Assembly (NCBI GenBank): GCA_942490645.1
Contig: CALNXN010000005.1
Span: forward strand, 434,001-498,000
Reading direction: 5' to 3'
Source: CALNXN01 sp942490645
GTDB lineage: Bacteria; Pseudomonadota; Alphaproteobacteria; Rhodobacterales; Rhodobacteraceae
Length of the DNA: 64,000 nt
Shown piece after piece: positions 29,233 through 37,819 of the stretch (the stretch's first letter is position 1; each line of letters opens with the position of its first letter). The notes beneath the pieces are model-generated. The model was not told where the DNA came from. It saw nothing but the letters and a program-made list of their open reading frames with translations, and did not search any database. Made by a program: the position numbers and the translations under genes.

Positions 29233-29919
29233 GTGGCACAACTGAAGAAAATTCTGCTTGTCGATGACGATGAGGATTTGCGCGAAGCGTTGAGCGAGCA
29301 GCTGATCATGACCGAAGACTTTGATGTCTACGAGGCGGGCAACGGAGCCGATGCAATGGTGCGGGCCAAAGAGGCACTTTATGATCTGGTGATTTTGGAC
29401 GTAGGCTTGCCCGATACGGACGGCCGCGAATTGTGCAGGTTGATGCGCAAGCAGGGCGTCAAGAGCCCGATTTTGATGCTGACAGGTCACGACAGCGACG
29501 CCGACACCATTCTTGGGCTGGATGCCGGTGCGAACGACTATGTCTCGAAACCGTTCAAATTCCCTGTGCTTTTGGCCCGCATCCGAGCCCAACTGCGCCA
29601 GCACGAGCAATCAGAAGACGCGGTCTTTCAGTTGGGTCACTACACCTTCAAGCCTTCGATGAAGATGTTGATCACCGAAGACGACAAAAAGGTGCGGCTG
29701 ACGGAAAAGGAAACGAATATCCTGAAGTTCCTCTATCGCTCCACCGAAGGGGTTGTGCCGCGTGATGTGCTTTTGCACGAGGTCTGGGGGTACAATGCCG
29801 GGGTCACGACCCACACGCTTGAGACACACATCTACCGTCTTCGTCAAAAAATAGAACCAGATCCGTCCAATGCGCGCCTTCTTGTGACCGAATCAGGTGG
29901 TTATAGATTGATGGCATAG
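29233..29919 (+). CDS. OmpR/PhoB-family response regulator
   Basis: 228 residues, GTG start with AAGGGAG upstream. The receiver domain (1-120) has acidic residues DDDED, phospho-acceptor Asp in VILDVGLPDTDG (near 56) and Lys in YVSKPFKFP. The C-terminal winged helix (about 130-228) ends RLLVTESGGYRLMA. No kinase gene is adjacent. An orphan OmpR-type regulator of this kind is conserved in Rhodobacteraceae, where one such protein (CenR) controls cell-envelope genes; assignment to CenR is possible but cannot be settled here. A possible small RNA lies downstream. Confidence 0.9.
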   Translation: MAQLKKILLVDDDEDLREALSEQLIMTEDFDVYEAGNGADAMVRAKEALYDLVILDVGLPDTDGRELCRLMRKQGVKSPILMLTGHDSDADTILGLDAGANDYVSKPFKFPVLLARIRAQLRQHEQSEDAVFQLGHYTFKPSMKMLITEDDKKVRLTEKETNILKFLYRSTEGVVPRDVLLHEVWGYNAGVTTHTLETHIYRLRQKIEPDPSNARLLVTESGGYRLMA

Positions 29920-29953
29920 GGTGATTTGACCAATTGATCTGCGTCAATGAACT

Positions 29954-29974
29954 ATTAACCATATTAAGGTTAAT
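29954..29974. promoter_or_regulatory. Palindromic TTAACC element (possible CtrA-type site)
   Basis: ATTAACC (29954-29960) and its inverted copy GGTTAAT (29968-29974) are separated by ATATTAA. TTAACCAT resembles the half-site bound by the cell-cycle regulator CtrA in Alphaproteobacteria. It lies just upstream of the candidate small RNA. Confidence 0.35.
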
Positions 29975-30060
29975 CTATGTCCAGAATCCCGCGCATGTCC
30001 GGGTTATGACATGCACCTCCCTGTTGGACTTGGCCGGGCTAAATGCCCGGCCCTTTTTTT
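29975..30060 (+). ncRNA. Candidate small RNA with an anti-Shine-Dalgarno segment
   Basis: An intergenic stretch with three parts. First, a perfect 7-bp hairpin, GCATGTC (29993-29999) with GACATGC (30008-30014). Second, a single-stranded ACCTCCCTG (30015-30023). Third, a rho-independent terminator. A short RNA exposing CCUCCC, followed by a U-tailed hairpin, is the layout of several alphaproteobacterial regulatory RNAs that block ribosome-binding sites. It could be a free transcript or be released from the 3' end of the response-regulator mRNA, which stops at 29919. No homologue was recognised by name. Confidence 0.4.
30032..30060 (+). terminator. Rho-independent terminator
   Basis: GGCCGGGC (30032-30039), loop TAAAT, GCCCGGCC (30045-30052), then C and seven T. 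It ends the response-regulator transcript and/or the candidate small RNA. Confidence 0.88.
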
Positions 30061-30220
30061 GTGCGTTGGCTGAATGCCAATAGTGATGTGCTCTGTGTTA
30101 CTTTGAACAGGCCACTCCAAACTGAACGAAATCCATATGCACGGTTTGCGACGTGGCGTTCGGGCTTTCGGCTACGACGCGAGACCTGCATATTGGGCCG
30201 CAAATCATGTGGGGGATATC

Positions 30221-31195
30221 ATGAAAAAAGTCATCTACGAGGCGTTTGGAAACCCGGTCGACGTTCTAAAAGTAGTGGAAGAACCACCTCAGCCTTTGGA
30301 GCCTGATCACGCGCGTGTGTCGATCCTGCGTGCGCCAATCAACCCGTCTGACTTGATTCAAGTGTCGGGCAACTACGGTGTCCGTCCACCTTTGCCAGCA
30401 GTGGCAGGCAACGAAGGCATCGGCCGCGTCAGCGAAGTATCGGGAAATGGTATTCAGGTCGGACAGCTTGTGTTGGTGCCAGCCGGGTGCGGCACTTGGG
30501 CCAGTGAAATCGTGTGCCACCACAAGCAACTGGTACCCTTGCCGGAAGGCGATCTTGACCAGTTGAGCATGTTGATGGTCAACCCGGCCACTGCACAACT
30601 CCTACTGACTGATTTCGTGGATCTTAAGCCGGGTGACTGGGTGATCCAATCCGCCGCAAACTCTGCCGTCGGAGGGTATCTGGTGCAACTGGCCAAGGCC
30701 GCAGGTATCCATGTGGTCAATGTTGTGCGGCGTGAGAGCGCCATCGCCGGTTTGAAAGACTTGGGTGCCGAGATTGTACTGGTTGACGGCCCTGATCTTG
30801 CCCGCGAAGTAAAGGCTGCAACCGGCGCGAAAATGAAACTCGCGGTGGATGCGGTCGCGGGCGATACCTTTGGACGACTGGGAGAAACGCTGGAAACTGG
30901 CGGCACATTGGTAAATTATGGCGGTATGTCGAACGAACCCTGTCGGATCGATGCGGGATCCATGATTTTCCGCGATATCCATGTGCGCGGGTTTTGGCTG
31001 GTGCATTGGTTTGAACGGGCCAGCCGCGAAGAGCGAATGGGTCTTTACGGGATGCTCACCAAGGCTGTTGCTAGCGGTACGCTATATGCGCCTGTCGACA
31101 AGCACTTCACATTGGACGAAATTGCGGATGCGGCGAAGTATTCGTGGGTGGGTCAACGCAACGGCAAGGTTCTTTTGGCGCCCAACGGGATTTGA
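30221..31195 (+). CDS. Trans-2-enoyl-CoA reductase-like MDR protein
   Basis: 324 residues from the ATG at 30221, which has GGGGGA 6 bases upstream; an open extension to 30137 lacks such a site. Medium-chain dehydrogenase/reductase without structural zinc. N-terminal APINPSDLIQVSGNYG and GNEGIGRVSEVG-like segments match the MECR/ETR1 group, and AANSAVGGYLVQLAKAAG is the NADPH Rossmann motif. These enzymes reduce trans-2-enoyl thioesters or quinone-like compounds. The exact substrate is not predictable; it has no operon partner, since the next gene has its own leader. Confidence 0.85.
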   Translation: MKKVIYEAFGNPVDVLKVVEEPPQPLEPDHARVSILRAPINPSDLIQVSGNYGVRPPLPAVAGNEGIGRVSEVSGNGIQVGQLVLVPAGCGTWASEIVCHHKQLVPLPEGDLDQLSMLMVNPATAQLLLTDFVDLKPGDWVIQSAANSAVGGYLVQLAKAAGIHVVNVVRRESAIAGLKDLGAEIVLVDGPDLAREVKAATGAKMKLAVDAVAGDTFGRLGETLETGGTLVNYGGMSNEPCRIDAGSMIFRDIHVRGFWLVHWFERASREERMGLYGMLTKAVASGTLYAPVDKHFTLDEIADAAKYSWVGQRNGKVLLAPNGI

Positions 31196-31263
31196 CCCGA
31201 ATGGGCATGGATGCCGTCAGCGTGACGCGATAGTGTGTCGCCAAACGCACCTGGAGACGCCAC

Positions 31264-32052
31264 ATGAGTTTTTCCCTCGCCACCTGGAACATCAATTCCG
31301 TTCGTCTGCGCGAGCCCATTGTTCTCAAGCTGCTGCGCGAAGAAGGCCCAGATGTGCTGTGCCTGCAAGAGTGCAAAAGCCCGGTCGAAAAGATGCCCCT
31401 CGAAGCGTTTGCGGAGGCCGGGTATCGGCACGTGGTCGCACGCGGTCAAAAAGGATACAACGGCGTCGCGATCCTGTCGAAAATACCGCTGGAAGACGCG
31501 GGCGATATGGATTTTGCCAATCTGGGCCATGCGCGCCACGTTGCGGCACGGCTGGAAAACGGTGTGACCGTGCACAATTTCTACGTGCCAGCGGGTGGCG
31601 ATGTACCTGATCGTGCGATCAATGAAAAATTCGGCCAAAAATTAGATTACCTGACCGAAATGCGGGATTGGTTCAAAGACAATCGCCCGGAAAAGGCGAT
31701 CCTTGTCGGTGATTTGAACATTGCGCCACGCGAAGATGATGTGTGGGATCACAAAAAGCTACTGAAAATCGTGAGCCACACGCCTGTTGAGGTGGAACAT
31801 CTGGCCGATGCGCAAGAGTCGGGTGGCTTTGTTGACGTGACGCGCAAAGATATTCCTGAAGGGCTACTTTACAGCTGGTGGTCCTACAGGGCCAAAGACT
31901 GGGACGCTGCTGACAAAGGGCGCAGGCTTGATCACGTCTGGGCAACCGGTGACATTGCCAACGCAGGCCACTCCAGCCGGGTGTTGCGCCATGTGCGCGG
32001 TTGGGAAAAACCAAGCGACCATGCACCGGTGTTCGCAACATTTGACCTTTGA
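31264..32052 (+). CDS. xthA: Exodeoxyribonuclease III
   Basis: 262 residues of the EEP fold. Active-site segments: ATWNINSVRLR, CLQECKS (catalytic Glu), GYNGVAILSK, GDLNIAPREDD (Asp and Asn), RLDHVWAT and PSDHAPVF (Asp-His pair). It is an AP endonuclease and 3' exonuclease for base-excision repair. It sits 54 bases upstream of the YbbN-like gene in an order common in Rhodobacteraceae. Confidence 0.95.
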   Translation: MSFSLATWNINSVRLREPIVLKLLREEGPDVLCLQECKSPVEKMPLEAFAEAGYRHVVARGQKGYNGVAILSKIPLEDAGDMDFANLGHARHVAARLENGVTVHNFYVPAGGDVPDRAINEKFGQKLDYLTEMRDWFKDNRPEKAILVGDLNIAPREDDVWDHKKLLKIVSHTPVEVEHLADAQESGGFVDVTRKDIPEGLLYSWWSYRAKDWDAADKGRRLDHVWATGDIANAGHSSRVLRHVRGWEKPSDHAPVFATFDL

Positions 32053-32106
32053 AACACACGTCGCACTGCACATATAGAGTGAAATGCGAATGCGAGGATC
32101 TGAAAG

Positions 32107-33024
32107 ATGATGGATTTAAACTTGAGCGCCGCACCTGCGGCTGATGACCTGATCAAGGACGTCTCCGAAGCGACTTTCATGGCGGATGTCATTGAAGCGT
32201 CGCAGACACGTCCTGTGATCGTGGATTTCTGGGCGCCCTGGTGCGGCCCATGCAAAACACTTGGACCGCTTTTGGAAGATGCGGTGCGCGCAGCCAAGGG
32301 CGCGGTCACAATGGCCAAGGTCAACGTCGACGAGGCACAGATGATCGCGGGGCAACTGCAAATCCAGTCGATCCCGACGGTTTATGCCTTTCACAAAGGC
32401 CAACCTATCGACGGTTTTCAAGGTGCCGTCCCCGGATCAGAGATCAAGGCGTTTGTTGATCGGGTCGTCAAAGCGGCAGGCGGTGAAGCGCCCGGCGACG
32501 CGCTCGCCGAAGCGGTGAATGCCGCTGAAGACATGCTGGCGGAAGGGGCGGTCGCGGATGCAGCGCAGACTTTCGCCGCCATTCTGGGCGAGGATGACAA
32601 GAACGCAGCTGCTTACGGGGGACTGGTCCGCGCGCATATTATGCTGGGAGAGTTGGATCAGGCCGAAGCCATTTTGAATGGCGCACCGGCAGAGATTTCG
32701 ACTGCACCAGAGCTGGAAGCGGCGGCTGCGCAACTGGAATTGGCCCGTCAGGCGGAAGGTGCGGGCCCAGTGGATGATCTCAAAGCAGCGGTTGAGGCCT
32801 CTCCTGATGATCATCAGGCGCGTTTCGATCTGGCACTGGCGTTGCATGCCAACGACGACGTTGAAGGCGCTGTCGATCAACTTTTAGAGCTGTTCAGCCG
32901 TGATCGTGAATGGAACGAGGGCGCCGCCAAGACGCAGCTTTTCACCATTTTCGAGGCGCTCAAGCCCAATGATCCGGTGATGTTGAATGGTCGTCGCCGC
33001 CTCAGTTCAATGATATTTGCCTGA
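32107..33024 (+). CDS. YbbN/CnoX-like thioredoxin co-chaperone
   Basis: 305 residues. Thioredoxin domain (about 20-125) with the active site WCGPCK (VIVDFWAPWCGPCKTL), followed by a tetratricopeptide-like helical region (about 140-305) rich in Ala/Glu. This two-part layout is that of YbbN (CnoX), which holds oxidised substrates and hands them to chaperones. Unlike E. coli YbbN (active site SxxC), the CGPC here should be redox active, as in Caulobacter and other Alphaproteobacteria. Confidence 0.9.
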   Translation: MMDLNLSAAPAADDLIKDVSEATFMADVIEASQTRPVIVDFWAPWCGPCKTLGPLLEDAVRAAKGAVTMAKVNVDEAQMIAGQLQIQSIPTVYAFHKGQPIDGFQGAVPGSEIKAFVDRVVKAAGGEAPGDALAEAVNAAEDMLAEGAVADAAQTFAAILGEDDKNAAAYGGLVRAHIMLGELDQAEAILNGAPAEISTAPELEAAAAQLELARQAEGAGPVDDLKAAVEASPDDHQARFDLALALHANDDVEGAVDQLLELFSRDREWNEGAAKTQLFTIFEALKPNDPVMLNGRRRLSSMIFA

Positions 33025-33044
33025 TGCCGCAAGCGGGCTAGTTC

Positions 33045-33695
33045 ATGCTCATGATTAAAGCGACAGAGCTGCCTGACACTATCCCGATTTTTCCTTTGCC
33101 GGGCGCGCTGCTTTTGCCGCGTTCCCGCTTGCCGTTGCACATCTTCGAGCCGCGCTACTTGCAGATGATCGAAGACGCGATGAAAACTTCGGGCAGGTTG
33201 ATAGGGATGGTGCAACCCAATGAAGTGCCGGGTCGAAATGGAAACGGACTGCACCGCATCGGCTGTGCCGGACGCATCATGCAGTTTTCCGAAACCGAAG
33301 ATGGGCGTTACCTGATCACGCTCGGTGGGGCATCACGGTTCAGAGTTGTGCAAGAGGTTCAGGGATTTACCCCCTATCGCCGGTGCGACGTGGCGTGGGA
33401 CGGTTTTGACCGAGACCTTGGTCCCGAGGAAAAAGACACCGGGTTTCAACGTGACGGATTTCTTGATTTGTTGGAGCGGTATTTCGATGCGCGCGAATTG
33501 TCGGCGGATTGGGATACGCTCAAGGAAGCCGATGATGAGCTGTTGGTGAATTCATTGTCGATGATGTTGGATTTCGACAACGAGGATAAGCAGGCGCTGT
33601 TGGAAGCACCATCGTTGAGCACGCGGCGTGAAACACTTGTCACGCTGATGGAATACCGACTGCGCGGCGGCAACGAAAGCGAGATGATCCAATGA
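33045..33695 (+). CDS. LON peptidase substrate-binding domain protein
   Basis: 216 residues that match only the N-terminal substrate-binding (PUA-like) domain of Lon: IPIFPLPGALLLPRSRLPLHIFEPRYL, then IGCAGRIMQFSETEDGRYLITLGG. No AAA+ or protease domain follows. Stand-alone LON-domain proteins are widespread, and their job is unknown. It overlaps the Trm112 gene by 4 bases. Confidence 0.9.
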   Translation: MLMIKATELPDTIPIFPLPGALLLPRSRLPLHIFEPRYLQMIEDAMKTSGRLIGMVQPNEVPGRNGNGLHRIGCAGRIMQFSETEDGRYLITLGGASRFRVVQEVQGFTPYRRCDVAWDGFDRDLGPEEKDTGFQRDGFLDLLERYFDARELSADWDTLKEADDELLVNSLSMMLDFDNEDKQALLEAPSLSTRRETLVTLMEYRLRGGNESEMIQ

Positions 33696-33877
33696 GCGGC
33701 GATGCTGTCGATCTGGATCGGCGCGTGTTGGAAGCGCTGGTCTGCCCGCGAACGCAAACGACACTGTCTTATGATGCAGACCGTCAGGAGCTGGTGTCCA
33801 AGTCCGCCAATCTGGCCTACCCGATCCGCAACGGCATTCCAGTGATGTTGGTCGACGAGGCGCGCGTGCTGGACTAA
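33692..33877 (+). CDS. Trm112 family protein
   Basis: 61 residues. The pattern LEALVCPRTQTTLSYD...LAYPIRNGIPVMLVDEAR is the Trm112/YcaR fold. Only one Cys is left of the zinc-binding set, common in bacterial members. Eukaryotic Trm112 activates methyltransferases; the bacterial role is less clear. Its stop overlaps the end of the convergent hydroxylase gene by 4 bases. Confidence 0.9.
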   Translation: MSGDAVDLDRRVLEALVCPRTQTTLSYDADRQELVSKSANLAYPIRNGIPVMLVDEARVLD

Positions 33878-35100
33878 AGCGCACGCCCACTCAGAAGGCG
33901 CGGCAGATCTCCGGTCAAACCGGCAGCCTCACGGATGAAGCTGCGACGCAGGCCAGGCATGCTGCCGACAAGGCCCATCCCAATCTCCCGGATAGATCGA
34001 AGCACTGGGTTATCGTTAGAAAACAGTCTGTTGAATGTATCAGTGGCCAATGCCAGTGATGCGTTGTCGAACCGTCGCCATTGTTGATACCGGTCCAAAA
34101 CAGCAGGGGTTCCGATGTCTTCACCGCGCCGTGCGGCATCCGCGAAAACCTCGGCCAAAGCGGCCACGTCACGCAGTCCTGCGTTCAAACCCTGCCCGGC
34201 AATGGGGTGGATGCCATGGGCCGCATCCCCAACCAACGCTATACGATCCGCCACCAATGCATTGGCCAGCGATAGTGACAACGGATAGGTATAGCGCGCG
34301 CCAGCCAGCTTGATTTCACCGAGAAAGCTACCAAACCTTGGGCGCAGAACCGTCAGGTAGTCTTCATCGGACAAGGCGTTGATCCGCTCCGCTGCCTGTC
34401 GTGTTTCGCTCCACACGATAGAAGACCGATTGCCGGACAGCGGCAAAATTGCCAGCGGGCCGGGCGGCATGAAAAATTGATGCGCAACCCCGTTGTGAGG
34501 CCGCTCATGCTCGATTGCGCAAACCAACGCGGTCTGGCCGTATTCCCATCCCGTGCGCGTAATTCCTGCGCGCGCTGCGGTTCCTGACCCCCGGCCGTCA
34601 CAGCCAACCAGCACCCGCGCGCGCAGCGTCGCATCATTGTCCAGCGTGACAGTCACCCCGGTGGTATCTTGGGATTGAGCGACGACCGTTCTGCCATTGA
34701 CCTGTTGGATCAGTTTTTCCGAAGCGATGGCACGCAACAGCGCCGGGCGCAGGTGTCTGTCCTCGACCATAAAGCCCATCGGGCCTTCTTCGATTTCAGC
34801 GTGATCAAAGTGCATGAAAAAGGGTGACGGCCCATCGCCAACGCGCCCATCTGTGACTTTAATATCCAGCATGGGTTGCGCGTCATCGCAAACCACATCC
34901 CAAACGCCAATCGCTTGGAGCAGCCGCGTTGACGTCAGGGCCATCGCATAGGATCGCCCATCAAATCCGGTTTTCTGACGCGCCTTAAGTGGAAGCGCAT
35001 CGATGACGATCACTGAAAACCCAGCCTGTGCACAGGCGAGTGCAAGGACCGGACCATTCAGCCCGCCTCCGACAATCACAATATCTGCATCAAAACTCAT
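33874..35100 (-). CDS. UbiH/UbiF/COQ6-type FAD hydroxylase
   Basis: 408 residues from the ATG at 35100, which begins MSFDADIVIVGGGLNGP; an upstream ATG at 35136 adds 12 unrelated residues. FAD motifs: VGGGLNGP, GCDGRGSGTAARAGI (DG-like) and LVGDAAHGIHPIAGQGLNAGLRD. It belongs to the flavin monooxygenases that hydroxylate the ubiquinone ring. Alphaproteobacteria often have a single enzyme (UbiL-like) covering more than one position, so the exact step cannot be named. Acts at the inner membrane. Confidence 0.9.
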   Translation of the reverse strand: MSFDADIVIVGGGLNGPVLALACAQAGFSVIVIDALPLKARQKTGFDGRSYAMALTSTRLLQAIGVWDVVCDDAQPMLDIKVTDGRVGDGPSPFFMHFDHAEIEEGPMGFMVEDRHLRPALLRAIASEKLIQQVNGRTVVAQSQDTTGVTVTLDNDATLRARVLVGCDGRGSGTAARAGITRTGWEYGQTALVCAIEHERPHNGVAHQFFMPPGPLAILPLSGNRSSIVWSETRQAAERINALSDEDYLTVLRPRFGSFLGEIKLAGARYTYPLSLSLANALVADRIALVGDAAHGIHPIAGQGLNAGLRDVAALAEVFADAARRGEDIGTPAVLDRYQQWRRFDNASLALATDTFNRLFSNDNPVLRSIREIGMGLVGSMPGLRRSFIREAAGLTGDLPRLLSGRAL

Positions 35101-35177
35101 ACGGCTAACTAGGCCGTCTAACGGGGGATTGTCCATGCGCGCTTGCGTCGCTACCGTTCGCAGCAGCTACGAAGGGG

Positions 35178-36512
35178 ATGGGTATGCAGGATTGGTTGTG
35201 GATGTCGGCAGCGGAACTGGGCCGCCGTATCGGGCGCGGTGAAATCGACCCGGTTGCATTGACGCAAACCTATCTTGACGAGATCGATGCGCACCCTTTG
35301 CGTGACAGGATTTACGCGCGTGTGACACATGCCCGTGCGCGGTCAGAAGCGCAAGCCGCAGCGGCACGGGCAAAGGCAGGACAAAGGCTGTCCGCGCTGG
35401 ATGGTGTTCCGATCAGTTGGAAGGATCTGTTTGACAGCGCCGGTGTTGCCACGGAAGCCGGTTCCAAGTTGCTGAAAGGCCGGGTGCCGGATCAAGATGC
35501 GGCGGTTCTAGCCAATGCGACCGCCATGGGGCTGGTGTGTTTGGGCAAAACGCACATGAGCGAATTGGCGTTCTCTGGCCTTGGCCACAACCCCAGCACA
35601 GCGACCCCGCCCTGCGTCAACGACGAGGATGCCGTTCCCGGAGGCTCGTCTTCTGGCGCCGCAGCTTCCGTGGCATTTGGTTTGGCCGCGGCGGCAATCG
35701 GTTCGGATACAGGCGGATCGGTGCGTATCCCAGCCGCTTGGAATGACCTTGTGGGCTTGAAAACCACCGCCGGCCGGATCAGCCTTGAAGGCGTCGTGCC
35801 GCTGGCATTGAAGTTCGACACCATTGGTCCACTGTGCCGCACAACCGAAGACGCAGCGTTGTTGCTGTCTGTGCTGGAAGGCGGCACGCCCGCCGATCTT
35901 GCAGGCGTGTCGCTGCGCGGGAAACGGTTTGCGGTTCTGGAAAACGTGGCCAAGGACGATATTCGCGACGCACCTCTGGAGGCGTTTCAAGATGCCGTTG
36001 TGCGGCTGCACGCTGCGGGTGCCCGTATCGACCGTATCGAGATTCCAGCACTTGATCACGCGATGACGCTCTCGGGGTGTCTTTACACGGCCGAAGCATA
36101 CGGTCTGTGGCGCGATGTGATCGAGGCCAACCCAGATGCAATGTATAGTGAAATTCTGGAGCGGTTTCGACTGGGGCGCAGTCATTCCGGGCCAGACTAT
36201 GTTGCGGCGTGGGCTGCGTTGGAAAGCGCGCGCATGGCCTATGATGCGGCGGTTGCAGGCTATGATGCGGTGTTGCTGGCAACTGCACCGATCATGCCGC
36301 CTAGCCTGAGCCGGTTGAACGATGATCATGAGTATTACGTGACCGAAAACCTGCTTGCACTGCGCAACACGCGGATTGCGAACCTGATGGGGCTGAGCGC
36401 GCTTACGCTTCCCACAGGCACGCCAAGCTGCGGCTTGATGCTAATGGGCGCGCCCAATATGGAAGAGCCGCTCTTGCGCGTTGGCGCGGCGGTGGAAGCG
36501 GCGTTGGCCTAA
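35178..36512 (+). CDS. Amidase signature family enzyme
   Basis: 444 residues. The Ser-Ser-Lys triad is present: Lys in DGVPISWKDLF (near 80), GGSSSGAAASVA, and the nucleophile region GSDTGGSVRIPA. Relatives are aryl-acylamidases, indoleacetamide hydrolases and GatA; the absence of gatB/gatC around argues against a tRNA role. Two in-frame ATGs (35178 and 35184) compete; the second has better spacing to GAAGGGG. The amide substrate is unknown. Confidence 0.9.
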   Translation: MGMQDWLWMSAAELGRRIGRGEIDPVALTQTYLDEIDAHPLRDRIYARVTHARARSEAQAAAARAKAGQRLSALDGVPISWKDLFDSAGVATEAGSKLLKGRVPDQDAAVLANATAMGLVCLGKTHMSELAFSGLGHNPSTATPPCVNDEDAVPGGSSSGAAASVAFGLAAAAIGSDTGGSVRIPAAWNDLVGLKTTAGRISLEGVVPLALKFDTIGPLCRTTEDAALLLSVLEGGTPADLAGVSLRGKRFAVLENVAKDDIRDAPLEAFQDAVVRLHAAGARIDRIEIPALDHAMTLSGCLYTAEAYGLWRDVIEANPDAMYSEILERFRLGRSHSGPDYVAAWAALESARMAYDAAVAGYDAVLLATAPIMPPSLSRLNDDHEYYVTENLLALRNTRIANLMGLSALTLPTGTPSCGLMLMGAPNMEEPLLRVGAAVEAALA

Positions 36513-36618
36513 AAGCCACAAGTGGCGACAATCCGATCCGTTTTTGTGGACGCAGGGCAGTGGCTTAGGTAGTTTAAGCCAAACGGGACGCGAATGATCC
36601 CGACCTGAGGCAGTTTTG

Positions 36619-37803
36619 ATGGTGTTTCCAGAGCGGTTTTCGAACCTTCCTGCTCATGCATGGCCGCGTTTGCGCGCTCTTTTGGACGTTCACGAAGGTG
36701 GCGGCCCGACCATCCATATGACAATTGGTGAGCCGAAACATGCCTTCCCAGCTTGGGTCATGGATGTGATCGCGCAAAATGCAGCTGGGTTTAACAGCTA
36801 TCCGCCCAACGATGGCGCGCCGGAATTGCGCAGCGCAATCGCCGGGTTCGTGGAGCGCAGATATGGCGTGGCGCTTGACCCTGACAATCAGGTCATGACG
36901 CTGAACGGTACGCGCGAAGGGCTGTACAATGCCGTGATGGCGCTGTGCCCAGAGACCAAGAACGGCGCACGCCCCGCCATTTTGACCCCTAATCCGTTCT
37001 ATCAGGTCTATATGATCGCGGCGCTGTCAGTGGGCGCTGATCCGATCATGGTACCCGCGACCAAAGAAACGGGGCACTTGCCGGACTACGCCAGCCTTCC
37101 GGAGGACGTCCTGAACCGCACGACAGCGGCCTATGTCTGTTCGCCCGCCAACCCGCAGGGTGCCGTGGCCGATCATCAGTATTGGGCTGATTTGCTCGCG
37201 TTGGCGGAGCGGTATGATTTCAAGATATTTGCGGATGAATGCTATTCCGAGATTTACCGCGACACCCCTCCAGTGGGTGCGCTGCAAGTCGCTCAGGACA
37301 CCGGCGCAGATCCAGACCGCGTGGTTATTTTTCATTCGCTGAGCAAGCGCTCGAACTTGCCGGGGCTTCGGTCGGGCTTTGTCGCATCAGGTGCAGGCGC
37401 CATCCGCGAGATGCAACAGTTGCGCAACTTCGCGGGTGCTCCGCTGCCCTTGCCACTGCAACTCGCGGCCGCTGCGGTGTGGAATGATGAAACGCACGTG
37501 ATCGAAAACCGACGTCTTTACGTCGAAAAATATGAAATTGCGGACCGTATCCTGGGCAATGTCCCCGGGTACGAAAGCCCGGAGGCCGGTTTTTTCCTTT
37601 GGCTTCCGGTGGAGAATGACGAAGCCGCCGCCAGCAAACTATGGCAAGAGACGGGCGTGCGGGTTCTGCCGGGTGGGTACCTGGCACAAGATGTGGGTGG
37701 GGTTAACCCCGGTACGGGATATATTAGGGCCGCTATGGTGGCCCCAAAAGCGGAAACGCAACGCGGTATCGAATTGATCCGTGATTGCCTTTATCCGCAA
37801 TAA
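36619..37803 (+). CDS. Class I/II aminotransferase (DapC-like)
   Basis: 394 residues from the ATG at 36619 (GAGG upstream). PLP-dependent fold type I, with the PLP lysine in HSLSKRSNLPGLRSGF (near 236) and NPQGAV, FADECYSEIYRD. The sequence is of the kind annotated as succinyldiaminopimelate transaminase (DapC, lysine biosynthesis) in Rhodobacteraceae, where it is usually next to ftsK. An ordinary aspartate-type aminotransferase cannot be excluded. It lies 16 bases upstream of ftsK. Confidence 0.85.
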   Translation: MVFPERFSNLPAHAWPRLRALLDVHEGGGPTIHMTIGEPKHAFPAWVMDVIAQNAAGFNSYPPNDGAPELRSAIAGFVERRYGVALDPDNQVMTLNGTREGLYNAVMALCPETKNGARPAILTPNPFYQVYMIAALSVGADPIMVPATKETGHLPDYASLPEDVLNRTTAAYVCSPANPQGAVADHQYWADLLALAERYDFKIFADECYSEIYRDTPPVGALQVAQDTGADPDRVVIFHSLSKRSNLPGLRSGFVASGAGAIREMQQLRNFAGAPLPLPLQLAAAAVWNDETHVIENRRLYVEKYEIADRILGNVPGYESPEAGFFLWLPVENDEAAASKLWQETGVRVLPGGYLAQDVGGVNPGTGYIRAAMVAPKAETQRGIELIRDCLYPQ

Positions 37804-37819
37804 AAAAAGGGATTAGAGC

